The notes under the pieces were generated by a model. That model saw nothing but the letters and a program-made list of their open reading frames with translations, searched no databases and had not been told where the DNA came from. A DNA stretch of 64,000 nucleotides from Sipunculus nudus. Its lineage: Eukaryota; Annelida; Sipuncula; Golfingiida; Sipunculidae. Location of the stretch: assembly GCA_026874595.1 (NCBI GenBank), contig CM049316.1, positions 22,283,839-22,347,838 of the forward strand, written 5' to 3'. Both the position numbers and the translations under genes were made by a program. Of the stretch, positions 26,441 through 38,045 are shown in pieces. Position 1 is the stretch's first letter. The number at the start of each line of letters is the position of its first letter.

Positions 26441-26778
26441 GTTAGTATATCAAAACATTATAAGCGGTCAGTGACTCAAGCGTTTAAGTTCAACGAAAGA
26501 AATAGTGCTTATACCTGTTAGCAAAAAAAAATTAAAAAAAACAGGTTATTATCACGCTTTTCCCTGATCATATGACATTTCTATCGAAACATTCAAAATA
26601 AGGTTTAAAAAAATCACCAAATCCGCACTGATTTTTTTAAGGTGCCTGAGAACCATACTTTTTTGGCCTAGCCGTTCCGGTTTGATTTGTGGAAAAAATC
26701 TTTCATATAAATATCGATATTGTGAACAGTTTCCAATGGGATTTTCAATAAATGACATGTTTTCTTTAACCCCGATTG

Positions 26779-26780
<2 letters not shown>

Positions 26781-26865
<85 letters not shown>
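26781..26865. repeat. (TA)n microsatellite
   Basis: Two long TA blocks around a short TTTATATACATG interruption. It directly abuts the duplicated segment at 26866. Confidence 0.95.
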
Positions 26866-26867
<2 letters not shown>

Positions 26868-27080
26868 TCACGTGGTCCTATTTGTTTACATGACCTGGGG
26901 TCACCAAGCCCTGAACCTGAAGGAGAGTAGTAAATGTTAAGTTTGACTGAAGAAACAACAAATTCTCAGGTAAAAAAAAGTTTAATATCAGAATTTATTT
27001 TGAAAATTATTTAAAAGAGGCCCAAACCTCAGGTGTTTTATAGATGTTATAAAGAGAAAATAAATACAACCACGTGTCCT
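26866..27080. repeat. Duplicated segment, contiguous copy
   Basis: Block A (26866-26936) is identical over 71 bases to 28711-28781. Block B (26939-27080) is nearly identical to 29039-29179, with a one-base length change and one or two substitutions. Here A and B are adjacent. Confidence 0.9.
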
Positions 27081-27530
27081 TTACAAAAACCTGTCTTTAC
27101 AATGTGGGTGATAATACAAGCTGACCGCTGCCACAAAATTGTGCCTGAACTGATGTTCTGAGTCTTTTCAGCTTATTCAAGTACTATATTCTTTATTTCC
27201 AGGCTGTTTTTATGAGAAAAACTTGGTTTTGGGAAGCAGATTCCTGACAGGTAAGAAACATGAACTGTCACTCTATCTTCATACCATAACAAGACTGAAT
27301 TACAATTCTAGGGCTGATTTCAATAGGTAAACAACACTTTTTGGTGCCAGATTTGTGTCGGCATTTCACTGGGAGTGGTGTGGATGACTTTTAGGGTGAA
27401 TGGCTGAATTTGGGGGGGGGGGGGGGGGCAGAATGATAAGGGAACAGGGGAACAAGTGGGGGGGGGGGGGGTAGAAGAGAGGAATTAATTTTTTTTCTAC
27501 TTTTGGTTCATGACTGGGCATACACACACA

Positions 27531-27580
<50 letters not shown>

Positions 27581-27969
27581 AATATATAATTATTTATTTA
27601 TTAATAAACCCTCATTTGTTTGCCCCCCATTTATTTGCCAAATTTGATGTTGCCAAATATCTTGACATACCATGTTTCTGTATATCATGTTTTATTTTTA
27701 CCTGGATTTTGTGCATGTTGACTCATTGCAAATAAACATGGTGTTGTTAAAATGTGTCATTTGGTGAATTTTATGGCCTCACTGAATAAAAATCAAAGGT
27801 ATATGGCCAGTATGTGCAGTTTTGTATAACAGCAGGCTCAAAATGATTTCCCATGATTAGCATTTTCCTTATTTGACAGCATGGATTAACTGTCACCAGT
27901 AATTGTGTATATATATATATATAAATATATGCATATGTTCATATGTATATTGTTATATATATATATCTA

Positions 27970-28000
<31 letters not shown>

Positions 28001-28710
28001 TTATATGTATAGTTATACTTATAGCAGTAATAACACTGACACATCATTATATTTTCATCTTTTATTAATAATGTGAAATAATCTGATGTATTTTCAGATC
28101 CAGAAACTCATTTTCTAAATGTTGAGTGAAGATAAAGAGTGACTGAACTCAGAATTGCTGTTTTGCCCAGACACCATGCATGCAGGCATTGGAAATGAAG
28201 ACAGTCATCAGGCAACAATATTGACTACAGACTCTTGTTTCATCAATTTCTTAGAGTCAGGTATCCATGACACTGTACTTCCAGAGTACTTTTCAGCATA
28301 TTTTATTATAAACCTGACTGTCCAGGTTGGATGGACCCAGACACCAAAACTATATTGAAAATCATGCTTTTTTTCTAAGTCTGACATAATCAGAGCATAT
28401 CAGATATGTCTCCCACACTATTTGGTCTTTAATAACATATCAGGGGTATTAGATATTAGCACTTAGTAAATAGAGTGCCTCACATGTAGGAAAGTGAGAT
28501 AAATTTAGAATAACTGCAGAATGATATTTGATTTTTTAACAGTGGTCATGCACTGTCAGGTATACCGCACTAGATAATGTGATAGTTATAGGGCTCAAAA
28601 ATATTAATTTTTAGTGATAGGGTCCTGTAACTTTGAATTCTGATAGTGCTTTCATGCAATTATAGTTTGCTTTCATGTAAATAGGGGGCAAAAAAAATTG
28701 TGTATCTTAA
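27081..28710. other. Spacer between duplicated segments
   Basis: Contains two G runs (27412-27428 and 27458-27471), a (TA)n array at 27534-27578 and an interrupted TA/TATC tract at 27907-28000. No gene seen. Confidence 0.5.
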
Positions 28711-29179
28711 GGTCACGTGGTCCTATTTGTTTACATGACCTGGGGTCACCAAGCCCTGAACCTGAAGGAGAGTAGTAAATGGTCTGGCTTTCTCTGGTTG
28801 GCTCTAGCCATCATGTGCTGGAGCATCAAAAACACCCCATTGTTTGATTTTTAAGTATGTTAAGCATAATTCCCAATAAAATTGACAGTATTGGTCAATT
28901 TGTTTTAAATCTATGGCCAATCAAAGAGATGTTGTCCAAATGCTTGTTTGGGACTGCTTGGTGGGGTATTTTGGGCTTCACTGCATTCGGGCCAGGATGG
29001 TTAAAAAAGGAGATACACAAGCCCCCTTTTTCTTGGTCAAGTTTGACTGAAGAAACAACAAATTCTCAGGTAAAAAAAGTTTAATATCAGAATTTATTTT
29101 GAAAATTATTTAAAAGAGGCCCAAACCTCAGGTGTTTTATAGATGTTATAAAGGGAAAATAAATACAACCACGTGTCCT
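28711..29179. repeat. Duplicated segment, split copy
   Basis: Block A' (28711-28781) and block B' (29039-29179) are the same as at 26866-27080 but lie 257 bases apart. The extra DNA begins after AAATG and ends at CTTGGTC, with GGTC at both junctions. It includes the CTTCACTGCATTCG phrase shared with 18300. Confidence 0.9.
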
Positions 29180-29203
29180 ATATAAATATATATATATACA
29201 TTT

Positions 29204-30473
29204 CAGGGGCGTATAGCTAGGATTTACACAAAGTGGCGGGGTGCCGCAGGAGGTCCGGAAGGGGTGAGGGTTCAGGATACCCGCTGGCCTAGAGTATATA
29301 CATATATATGTAATTAGAATCAGCCAGGAACTTCAATATCCTTGTAACATTTTAAGACTCAGAACAAGTTCACTTATCGATAATTTGAGAAATAAGGTCT
29401 CCGAGATAGATCGCTTTCTATAGGTATAAATAATACCTGCTGATGAAAGTCTACATTAATGATACTTGATGTAAACATGACTGTGTTACAGGTGCCCTTT
29501 TTATTGTGTGACACGGGCGTAACTCTTGATGTAGCGCCCGCGTCTGGCCGTATGTTGCACTCTCAGTTTAATCCGTACTGGTTTAACTCTCGTTGTCATG
29601 CTAGCTTGGGGCTTTCTCGCCTGGCCGAGCTCACGTGTGAACACTGATATGTTGAGACACGGCGTTCGTTTATCTAGTATGTTCTTTGAACGTGTATACC
29701 GTGTTAGATTCTTAAGATGGTTCGAGAAATGGAAAATTCTCGGCTTGAGGTGAAAAGTTATACAAAGCGGCTGTGTTTTAGAGCCGAGAGTGAGGTGGGA
29801 GAATATTCCAGCGGACATCGACGTGTGTATGTCAGTGGGACCTGTCTGATTATCCAGTAATTTCAGGGATTCTACTTTTACTAACTCTAAACAATTTAAT
29901 GCTGCCTGCCTCAAGTTTACTTTCTGGATTGTTACAAGAGCTTTACATTGGACTGTTATTCTCCGAGAGGATTTGTGTGGACTTTTCATCCGGCATATAC
30001 ATTTAAAAGGATTTATCGATGTGACAGTGGTGGTATCCAGGTACTGTGTACTTTGTTTATTTTACTGTGTGATAGTATTGATTTGTTGTTATACTGCTGT
30101 TATACTGTATCATTGTATTGATTTAGTGTAATGTAATGTTAGGGTTGTTTTGAGAATAAATTATAGTTATTTGTTAACAAAAAACCACTGACTTCTTTAT
30201 TCATTCCCCTAGACATTTCACGCTGCCTAGAATTACAGAATTTGATTTTTTTTTATCTCTTTTACAAACTTTATGTTCATCACGCATACGTGATCTGCTG
30301 ATGATAGGTTCCGTAACAACTGATATTTTCATTTTTTTTTTCATAATATAATTTTCGTAGCGGATATTTAGTGTCTTGAAAGGTATTCGGCAATATTACA
30401 TATAGATAGAGGTGGGGGGGGGGGGGGGGGGGGTTTGGTCCACTTCGGCACCCCATGCATGGCTACGCCCCTG
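29204..30473. mobile_element. hAT-like non-autonomous DNA element, 1270 bp
   Basis: Left end CAGGGGCGTATAGCTAGG; right end read inwards CAGGGGCGTAGCCATGCATG. Both termini continue with GGGGTGCCG. The flanking 8-mers ATACATTT and AATCATTT agree at 6 of 8 positions, as expected for a hAT-type target duplication. A 20-base G run lies near the right end. There is no transposase; the 162-codon minus-strand frame (29989-29501) is not one I recognise. hAT-like is inferred from the ends only. Confidence 0.65.
29484..30237 (+). mobile_element. Possible solo LTR nested in the hAT-like element
   Basis: Starts TGTTACAGGTGCCC and ends CTAGAATTACA, so it has TG...CA-type ends. An AATAAA polyadenylation signal lies at about 30155, followed by a U5-like tail. 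I found no matching target duplication, so the boundaries are uncertain. It could instead be ordinary internal sequence of the surrounding element. Confidence 0.3.
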
Positions 30474-30960
30474 AATCATTTCATTAGCAATTTACACACC
30501 CGTGGGTATTATATATACATCGTGCATATCTTGTAAATATTTCAACGGTTGTTTAATAATACACAATGATACAACTATATAGTGGGTTTTTAAAGAGAGA
30601 GAAATAATTTCCTTAGAATTAATTTGATAGCGTTTTAAATATTTTCATCATACATTATATCTTTATATTTGTTGTGTTTATCACTTCACGCCACTGCATG
30701 ATGGATTTTCTGTTCTGTGAGAAAATAATTTCCAAACTCAGTCCTGGTGCCGACTTCCTGTTATTTGTTATCATGCATACCTTGCGTACACAGCTGAGAG
30801 CAACAACACTGCACAGCGGGATTTACAAAAAAAAAATACTGATGACAGGATATGTGACCTTCGTTTCCATGGCGACGATTCTATCAAACGTCAGTCTGGT
30901 ATTTAAAGAGGACGAATCGTATGTCGTATCGATGTCTTGAAAGAAATGATAGCTTGTTCT
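30474..30960. other. Intergenic sequence with X-box-like palindrome
   Basis: GTTTCCATGGCGAC at 30863-30876 resembles an RFX X-box. An 88-codon frame (30674-30940) is not convincing. Confidence 0.35.
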
Positions 30961-31520
30961 GTTGAATGTAAACGTTGTAAAGAGAACTTAACCTAGCTAT
31001 ACGTGAGAGTGCTAGAGCGAACTCTGACAACATTTAGAGGAGCACTCGGGTCTCTCGGATGACCATATTAATGACAGTTCAAAGGGGAGCTAGGTATGCG
31101 TGAATGAATGGAGAAAGGTTTGGAGAGGACACGGAGCTGTCTTTTTGACATGAGTACCTCGCAGTGACACGTCCCGGCCTCGCCGTAGTCGCACCTGCCC
31201 GTATTGGAGATCTGTGGAAGTTAATCCTTTGTGCCATCAGAGTAGCCAATATGGAGTGACAAGTTGGGTTATTTAACCCGCTTTGTGCGGTCACACCGGT
31301 AACGTGGGGCTGTAATCAGAGGGCAAATACTCACGGCAACATCACATAAAGGCCCTAAGTGTCAGTGACGAGTTTGTTACACCGGACCGGGTTCAATAGG
31401 GAAGCTATCTGAAACCCAGGTGTTTTTCATTAACGTGGACGGTTACGTCATTATCGTTATAATCACTCCGCGCGCGTTACTAATTCACGGTGTCGTTTTA
31501 TGTTTACACCTGAAACTGAC
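30961..31520. other. GC-richer unique island
   Basis: Non-repetitive. No coding frame longer than 71 codons and no motif that stands out. Confidence 0.3.
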
Positions 31521-32174
31521 ACGACAAGTAAATATGAAAGAAAATATGGTAAGTGGCAAGACAATGGAACTTAATCCAGTCTCATTATAAAGACTATCTA
31601 TAGTTTAATTCATACAACAAAAGTTGGGCAAAGCTTTTCTATATAACCTAAATTGCATGTATATGGCATGTGTGTGGCATTGTCTCATGAATAAAGATGA
31701 AAGTAACAATATATACAATACGAATGCTACATGTTATCACAGGTATTTATATGTTCTGGGCTGGAAATAAAACAAAAGTCATATAAAAGGCCAAAAGAGA
31801 TGTTGGTCTCTCAGGCACCGCGCGTCAATCTTGACACTGCAATAAGAATTTAATAATATTTTTCAATAATAATTTATAGATTTTGCGTTCCAGCCGTTCC
31901 GACATTTTTATAAAAAAAGTAAATGAAATAAATTTTGATATCTTTTTTATGATGTTGTGGTTTTACCTTTTTTAGCAAAATATTTCTGTAATCATCTTGT
32001 TGTCCCCTGATCATATGATTTTTTTTTCAAAAAAATTTTTATAAAGAGGTTAAAAATATCACCACACCAGCATGCACTGATTGTTTGATAAAGTTCTTTC
32101 TTTTTGGTCTGGCCTGTTGTTACATATCAAAACAAATCCCTCATGTTAATTGTATTAAGATTTCACCATTTCTC
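31521..32174. other. AT-rich intergenic sequence
   Basis: Nothing identified. Confidence 0.4.
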
Positions 32175-32750
32175 CAGGGTTGTAGCCGAGTACACAATTT
32201 CCGAGTCTGAGTGCAAATTCAAGTCCACTGCAAGCCAATCGAGTCCAAGTCCGAGATAGTCCTTGAGCTTCGAAACCAGCTGCAAAGTCCGCCTCCCCTT
32301 CAAGTTTCGAGACTTTTGGAACTCGAGTCAAATTTATGTCTGAGTCAAAACGTCTTTATTTAAAGCCCTTAAAATTCGAATTTGAGTACATCATGTGTAT
32401 TTTATGTATACGTTTGCTCAAGGTTTTTACTTTAATATTGAAAAGTACTTAAATTCCGGTGTGTTAAGTTTGGTATATATAGTCTAACTTTAGTTTTGTA
32501 TTATTTTATCATGATTATTTCGCTCATGTAACTCTTTATGGTGGAATTTCTAACCTGAATATCAGGCCTGGCGTGACAAACTCCTTTAGGACTCAACTTG
32601 GACGCGGCCTTATTTCTCGAGTCCTGCCCTCCGAGTCCGAGAACAAGTCAGAGTCCATAGCCCTCATATCCAGTCTGAGTCCCTGAAAAAGAAGACTCTA
32701 ATCCGGACCATATGTAGAGTCCAAATCCGGACTCGAGTCCTGCATCACTG
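32175..32750. mobile_element. GAGTCC-rich TIR-like element
   Basis: Left CAGGGTTGTAGCCGAGTAC and right, read inwards, CAGTGATGCAGGACTCGAGTC are roughly matching ends. Between them the words GAGTCC, GGACTC and CGAGTC recur in both orientations. Flanks show no clear target duplication. Best read as a decayed non-autonomous DNA element. Confidence 0.45.
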
Positions 32751-33190
32751 TTTTAAGCTCTTGTGGGATCCGAACCATAGGCCTATATCACTCCTTAATT
32801 TGTCCAATGTCCGTATATATATAGTTCTTTCATATATTCACGTTCCATATCCCCCACTCAATTTTGTTTTTGTTTTTTTTATAGCTTCCCATTGAATCTC
32901 ATTTTAACTGTTATCTGCAGGGAAGTTTATAAGCCAAATCGAAAGCATGATATTTTCCAAGGTTTAAATGCACAGGGATAAAATCGATGGCACCTAAAGA
33001 ACAAACAAGTGCACCTGCGGAGAGCGCGTGAACAAACAGTGGAGGAGGTTGTACTGATATGAAGGTGAATAGTATTGTGACCAAGGTACGTGGTTCCCTA
33101 AAGAGAGAAATCTAATGCATAGTTTATGTATATTTTTTTTTTATTTCCTCTATTGGATATACATACATTTATCTATCTTTAAAATTATTC
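32751..33190. other. Intergenic sequence, nothing identified
   Basis: No gene or repeat seen. Confidence 0.4.
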
Positions 33191-33194
33191 ATTT

Positions 33195-33208
33195 ATTATT
33201 ATTATTAC

Positions 33209-33272
<64 letters not shown>

Positions 33273-33299
33273 ATTATTATCATTTATTATTATTTTTTA

Positions 33300-33357
<58 letters not shown>

Positions 33358-33360
33358 CAT
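33195..33360. repeat. (TTA)n trinucleotide microsatellite
   Basis: About 165 bases of ATT/TTA triplets in two blocks with a short interruption near 33270-33302. Confidence 0.97.
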
Positions 33361-34582
33361 TTTATTTTCATTTTCTGATTCGGTTTTAATGTCTACTAAT
33401 ATTTCTACTATTTTATACCTGCTGTTAACAGAATATACTTATACCACGCTATGACATTATACAGTAAATGTAGAAATCAATTTATCACTCTCACTCTCAT
33501 CCTAAGGCAACACACTTTAGCTTCCATGGATACATGACACAAAGGCAGTTATATGGGTTTATAAATATCATTTTATTATTTACATTATATATACTCATAA
33601 AGTACACTACTGATTCTTTCCAAAATCGTATACAACTCTTTAACTGTACAAAGTTCTCATAAATTATAAAATATCCAAATCTAATAATAATTAACGAATG
33701 GAAAAAAAAAACAAATAAAGGACTTGCTCTCCTAACAGTATGTTGAAATCTGTAATTCTAAATTCCCTGAAAATAAGCATAATCATGTTTGTGTAATTTG
33801 GGGATGCTGACTCGCTTTTTTCCCAGTTGGGCAGCAAAGCAAGTCAAAGGTTCACAATGTACAATGTTTACCCCAAATTTGTGTTCAGAAATAAGTAAAC
33901 AATTTTTTTTGGTACCAGGGAATGTAAACGTTAAAAAGTTTTTAACATTGAAATTATATTTAAAAAAAAGATATAACATACGATATGTGTAACTGATGCA
34001 CAATACATATGTGCAATTGTTGAACTTTGTATATACTATATATAGTATATAAACATAAATTTATATTGTTACTTAATGTTGACATTTTTTTACAGTTTGA
34101 TCAGGAATGTCTCTAAATGTCGCAATGAAGTCATCATTTTCCAGTGTTATGTTAAACCTTTTTATAATAACATGAGGAAACTACCAAGATGTACAAAATT
34201 CCAATAGAATCGGTTTCATTTCCTGTGTGTACCATTATTTCAATTCTAAAGAAGTCATGACAGAAAAAAAAAAATCCATATATATCATGACGCTCTTTGG
34301 AAAACAAATAAGAATTTGTGTGTGCATGTGTTTAATACAAAATAACTAAGAAACAGTTATAAGTGTAAAATGAATAGCTCTACCTGGAATGACTGAAGTT
34401 TAGAAATGAATGTTTGGTCGGGGAAACCTTGTTATATGTAATAATAGTTCTGTACAAAACAACATACGGCGTCTGTTTGTGCTGCCGTAAATGTAGATAG
34501 TTTCCCCTTCAGTTAAAGTAATGTATATTTTGATATTCTCAATAAATATCATATATACAGATTTGTCATAACATTAACTTAA

Positions 34583-34634
<52 letters not shown>

Positions 34635-34779
34635 TTGGCTTAAGCCTCATAAATCAATATATTGCACAAGCTTTTCAGGCCATATCACAATCACACAGGC
34701 GCAAGTCTGGAAAAAGAGTTTTTGAATAACATGAGACTAGAAGAGACACATGACGTCATATAAGAAACGCCGAAAAATG
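33361..34779 (-). other. Probable 3' untranslated region and flank of the FEV-like gene
   Basis: AT-rich, with no open frame that looks coding. On the minus strand a canonical AATAAA lies at about 33577-33572, which would give a 3'UTR of roughly 1.2 kb. A variant ATTAAA lies at 34336-34331, giving about 0.45 kb. A (TA)n array occupies 34589-34633. The true cleavage site cannot be told from sequence alone. Confidence 0.4.
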
Positions 34780-35387
34780 TCAAAGGTCCGATGCCGCAAA
34801 ATTGAGGTGATCTGTGGGGAAGTTTTGAGAGTTTCCTACAGTCTGCACACCCCTGTACGGGTAATACGGGCCAATGTGGGAGGCCATGTGACTCGGGTGG
34901 TGAGACATGGCGTTGTGTGGAATGTTCGGGTAAATATTTGCCGGACTTCCGGGAGACCAGTAACTGGATGGAGGAGCAAAGAACCCGGATGTTGACGATG
35001 GAATCGGCGCATGCGCGTTCATAAAGTTCAGCTTTGTACTATGATGGTAACTGGACATAAACAAGTCCTGTTGATATTTGTACGCGGTTGGATCTGTGGC
35101 TGTTGGTTGCATAGCCTGCGCAAGTCCTGCAAAGTCGAATTTGTAAGCATAGCGCTTGCCGTGGACTTTTGTCATGATGTTTTTGTCGTAGTAGTAGCGC
35201 AGGGCCCGCGACAGTTTGTCGTAGTTCATGTTAGGTTTGCTCTTGCGCTCCCCCCAGCGGCGAGCCACCTCATCAGGGTCCACCAGTTTGAATTCTCCGT
35301 TTGTTCCTTCCCACAAAATACAGTTGGAATTTGAACTGTCGGACAGGAGCTCCAACAGGAACTGCCATAACTGGATCTGGCCGCTTC
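34780..35387 (-). CDS. FEV: FEV-like ETS transcription factor, terminal exon with complete ETS domain
   Basis: This exon encodes a nuclear sequence-specific transcription factor that binds GGAA/T sites. It starts after a clean acceptor (TTTTTTATTGCAG) and runs to TGA at 34780-34782, giving 201 residues. In the 250-residue model the ETS winged helix-turn-helix spans about residues 52-134. It has the three expected tryptophans (W56, W74, W93) and the recognition helix [18 protein letters not shown], with the two base-contacting arginines R109 and R112, then the wing [11 protein letters not shown]. The roughly 115-residue tail is rich in His, Pro, Ser and Tyr and resembles the ERG/FEV C-terminus (YKYQQDLF near its start, NIYPN and [15 protein letters not shown] later). 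The ETS domain alone would also fit ERG or FLI1. The absence of PNT exons and the small exon 2 favour FEV. In vertebrates FEV/Pet-1 specifies serotonergic neurons; a neural role here is inference. Confidence 0.97.
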
Positions 35388-37265
35388 CTGCAATAAAAAA
35401 AAATAAAATATAAACAAGGGTCTAAATTATAGTAAACAAAATTATATAAATTATGAATAATTATACAAACCTTCAAATTTAAAATTCGGATTGAAGAAGT
35501 GTACTGTATCAATCTCTAAACTAATTGTTTCCATTAAGAATCTTGCATCTGGAATTTGGCACAGGCTATATATACGTGTATAGAGCAATTTTATCGGCAT
35601 ACTAAAATACAATAAATCACTGGTGTAATTAAGTAAATATATGTGTTTATATATATATGATGTAACACATTAATAAATGATGTGAATAACAGCTTAGGCT
35701 ACCGTATCGTAAAAAAAAGTTTCATTTAGAAAAATAAGTCACGCAGATTGAGAGCGTAAAGGTAAGTCTCACGCAGAAATGTATATACATGCTCGATTAA
35801 ACCGGGGAATTATCTGTAAATGACTGCCCTCAAACGAGGCGGGCCTGCCAGGACCGATGAAGGGGCCCCCATTTGGGCTTTCCGTCTTGCCAAAGGAGTT
35901 TTGTTAAACATTTCCGTGCGGTGAAGAGTCACGCGCCAGATCGGGCCATATATTTACATTAGTGGTTTGACGACAGGACAATAAACTCTCTTATGGATCG
36001 TGTCAGCCTTGCTTTGAATTACATGTCCAGAATGTGATTCCGCGGAGTTCTGGGCGACGCAGGAACAGGATGCGTCATTTACAATCAGTTTCATCGTCAT
36101 TTGTCGCTTTGTTTTGCTCTCACTCCAATATTCCGGTCAGCTCCCTTCTAAGTGCGACATATGCACAAGTCCAATTGCTGGTTGTTCACGCAGTCAATTT
36201 GCCACTCAAGTCCGAGCCGGTCCGCCAACCCTCCCTTTCCATTATACGACACCAGCTATCGATATTTTCATTATATTCGCATTTCGCCCCTCCGCCAGCC
36301 TGTATTGTCCGATGATTGCCGTGATATTCGCTTCTTGACGGCTTCCCGAACTGAATACAAAAGAGATCTCCTCTCGTCTTGCTCACAACCAGGAAAGAAT
36401 TAAGGTCTCCGCTGGGCTCCGGTGAGAGTCGATTTCTGGTTTGTTTTCACTACACACCGGCTTAAAAACAACTTACATATCCTATTTCTGCTGGTCCTAC
36501 GGAAACTATACAGACCCGGGAGCGGGGCCTTTGCTTTGGCGGGGATCGATAAAACCAGAAATATGAACATCTCTCTCCCACGGCCAAGTCAATTCTGTTT
36601 CAGTAACTCTATAGGGCATACGCAGTCCTGCTTAAACACGTGCTTAAATTAACTGTCCGCATCGCCACAACAACTGATGGCACGACAAACAAACCAGCAC
36701 CAAGGATAAATAGAATTTCCTGAGCAGAGAACAGCCACCGGCAGCCTCGGGTGAGAACTGAAAAAGTTCTTCTGTTTAGCGATCCCGCTACTCCATTAGC
36801 TTATATGCTGAGATAATGGATCGCTCAACAGACACGCGCGATAGGGTTACTTACGGTAATGCAGCAACGATATTTCGATACTTTACGACATAACACTTTC
36901 CACCGATACTTTAAAGTACCTGTTTAGTTGTTCCGAAAAAAATTCGATAAATGCATGTTTCCTGTTAATCTACCAGCTAAACCAGTTTTCACGTTGCTTC
37001 TATGAGGCGTTTTTTCCCTACCTGAACCATATGTGTAATAATGACATGCATGGGCTAATTTTAAATTAGGCGATGCAGAATTTTAATTCATGGTATTGTC
37101 ACGAAATGTCCAACCTACAACGCTATTTCTAGCATAAAACGCAATGTCGAATATGGCCGTATATGTATTATCATCTTTCCACGTCTTGCAGTTTATTTAC
37201 CTTTTAATATACTTTGGTTGTTTATACCGTGATGATAATTAATCATGTGCATTAGTATATATTTC

Positions 37266-37268
<3 letters not shown>

Positions 37269-37362
<94 letters not shown>
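37269..37362. repeat. (TA)n microsatellite, longest in the window
   Basis: About 94 bases of uninterrupted TA inside intron 2 of the FEV-like gene. Confidence 0.97.
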
Positions 37363-37364
<2 letters not shown>

Positions 37365-37977
37365 TAACAAGGAGGAAACCTCACCTTGTGGCCGCCATTG
37401 CGTGTGTGTCGCCTCAATTGGACCTTTTCCCATTTGCTGCAATGCATTGTGGGAGTAACCTGTAAGAAACGTCAGATAAACTGTCAGCGATAGGAATAAA
37501 TAGATCATTTTCTTTACTTATTTGCTTAAGCGATCAGCTATTAACATGCAGAGTAGGTTGAATTGTAATAGTTCTCCGTATAATGCTGTCCAAAAAAGGC
37601 ATCCATTCAAAATTCTGCACATGTGTGTAAAGTTACCCGAATACCGCAAGTAACTGGAGATGATAATTGACTGTAAATGTAACTTTATCCCCGCTATTAA
37701 ACACTCTGCAGTTAACACCGCACACCATGCGGTCTCTCTTGATATTGCCTGATTGTCTTTATTTCTTACTACTCTATACACCACTTAAAGACAAAATTGA
37801 GCCCTTGAAGGATACTTTTGAACTGCTTCACAATGCAATCTCTATAACCTTGTAGGTTTTTTTAGCCAGAACTTCTTCTTAAAGAGTAATATAGCGATCA
37901 CCAAGGATAAATGGATATATGAATATATAGCTATATAATTATTATATGTATGATCTAAATATAATTTATGAACAAGA

Positions 37978-37979
<2 letters not shown>

Positions 37980-38042
<63 letters not shown>
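37980..38042. repeat. (TA)n microsatellite
   Basis: About 63 bases, in intron 2. Confidence 0.97.

Positions 38043-38045
<3 letters not shown>

Noticed and set aside
29501-29989. 162-codon minus-strand frame
   Set aside because: It lies inside a transposable element, shows no transposase or known domain, and is probably chance antisense of an LTR-like segment.
31380-31400. GGGTTCAATAG as a tRNA B-box
   Set aside because: No A-box or cloverleaf could be drawn around it.
35011-35417. Plus-strand frames overlapping the ETS exon, including one of 107 codons
   Set aside because: They are shadows of the highly conserved ETS coding sequence on the minus strand.
37193-37508. Minus-strand frames with long Ile-Tyr repeats, here and at most (TA)n sites
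   Set aside because: Alternating TA translates as Ile-Tyr in every frame; no coding evidence outside the microsatellite.
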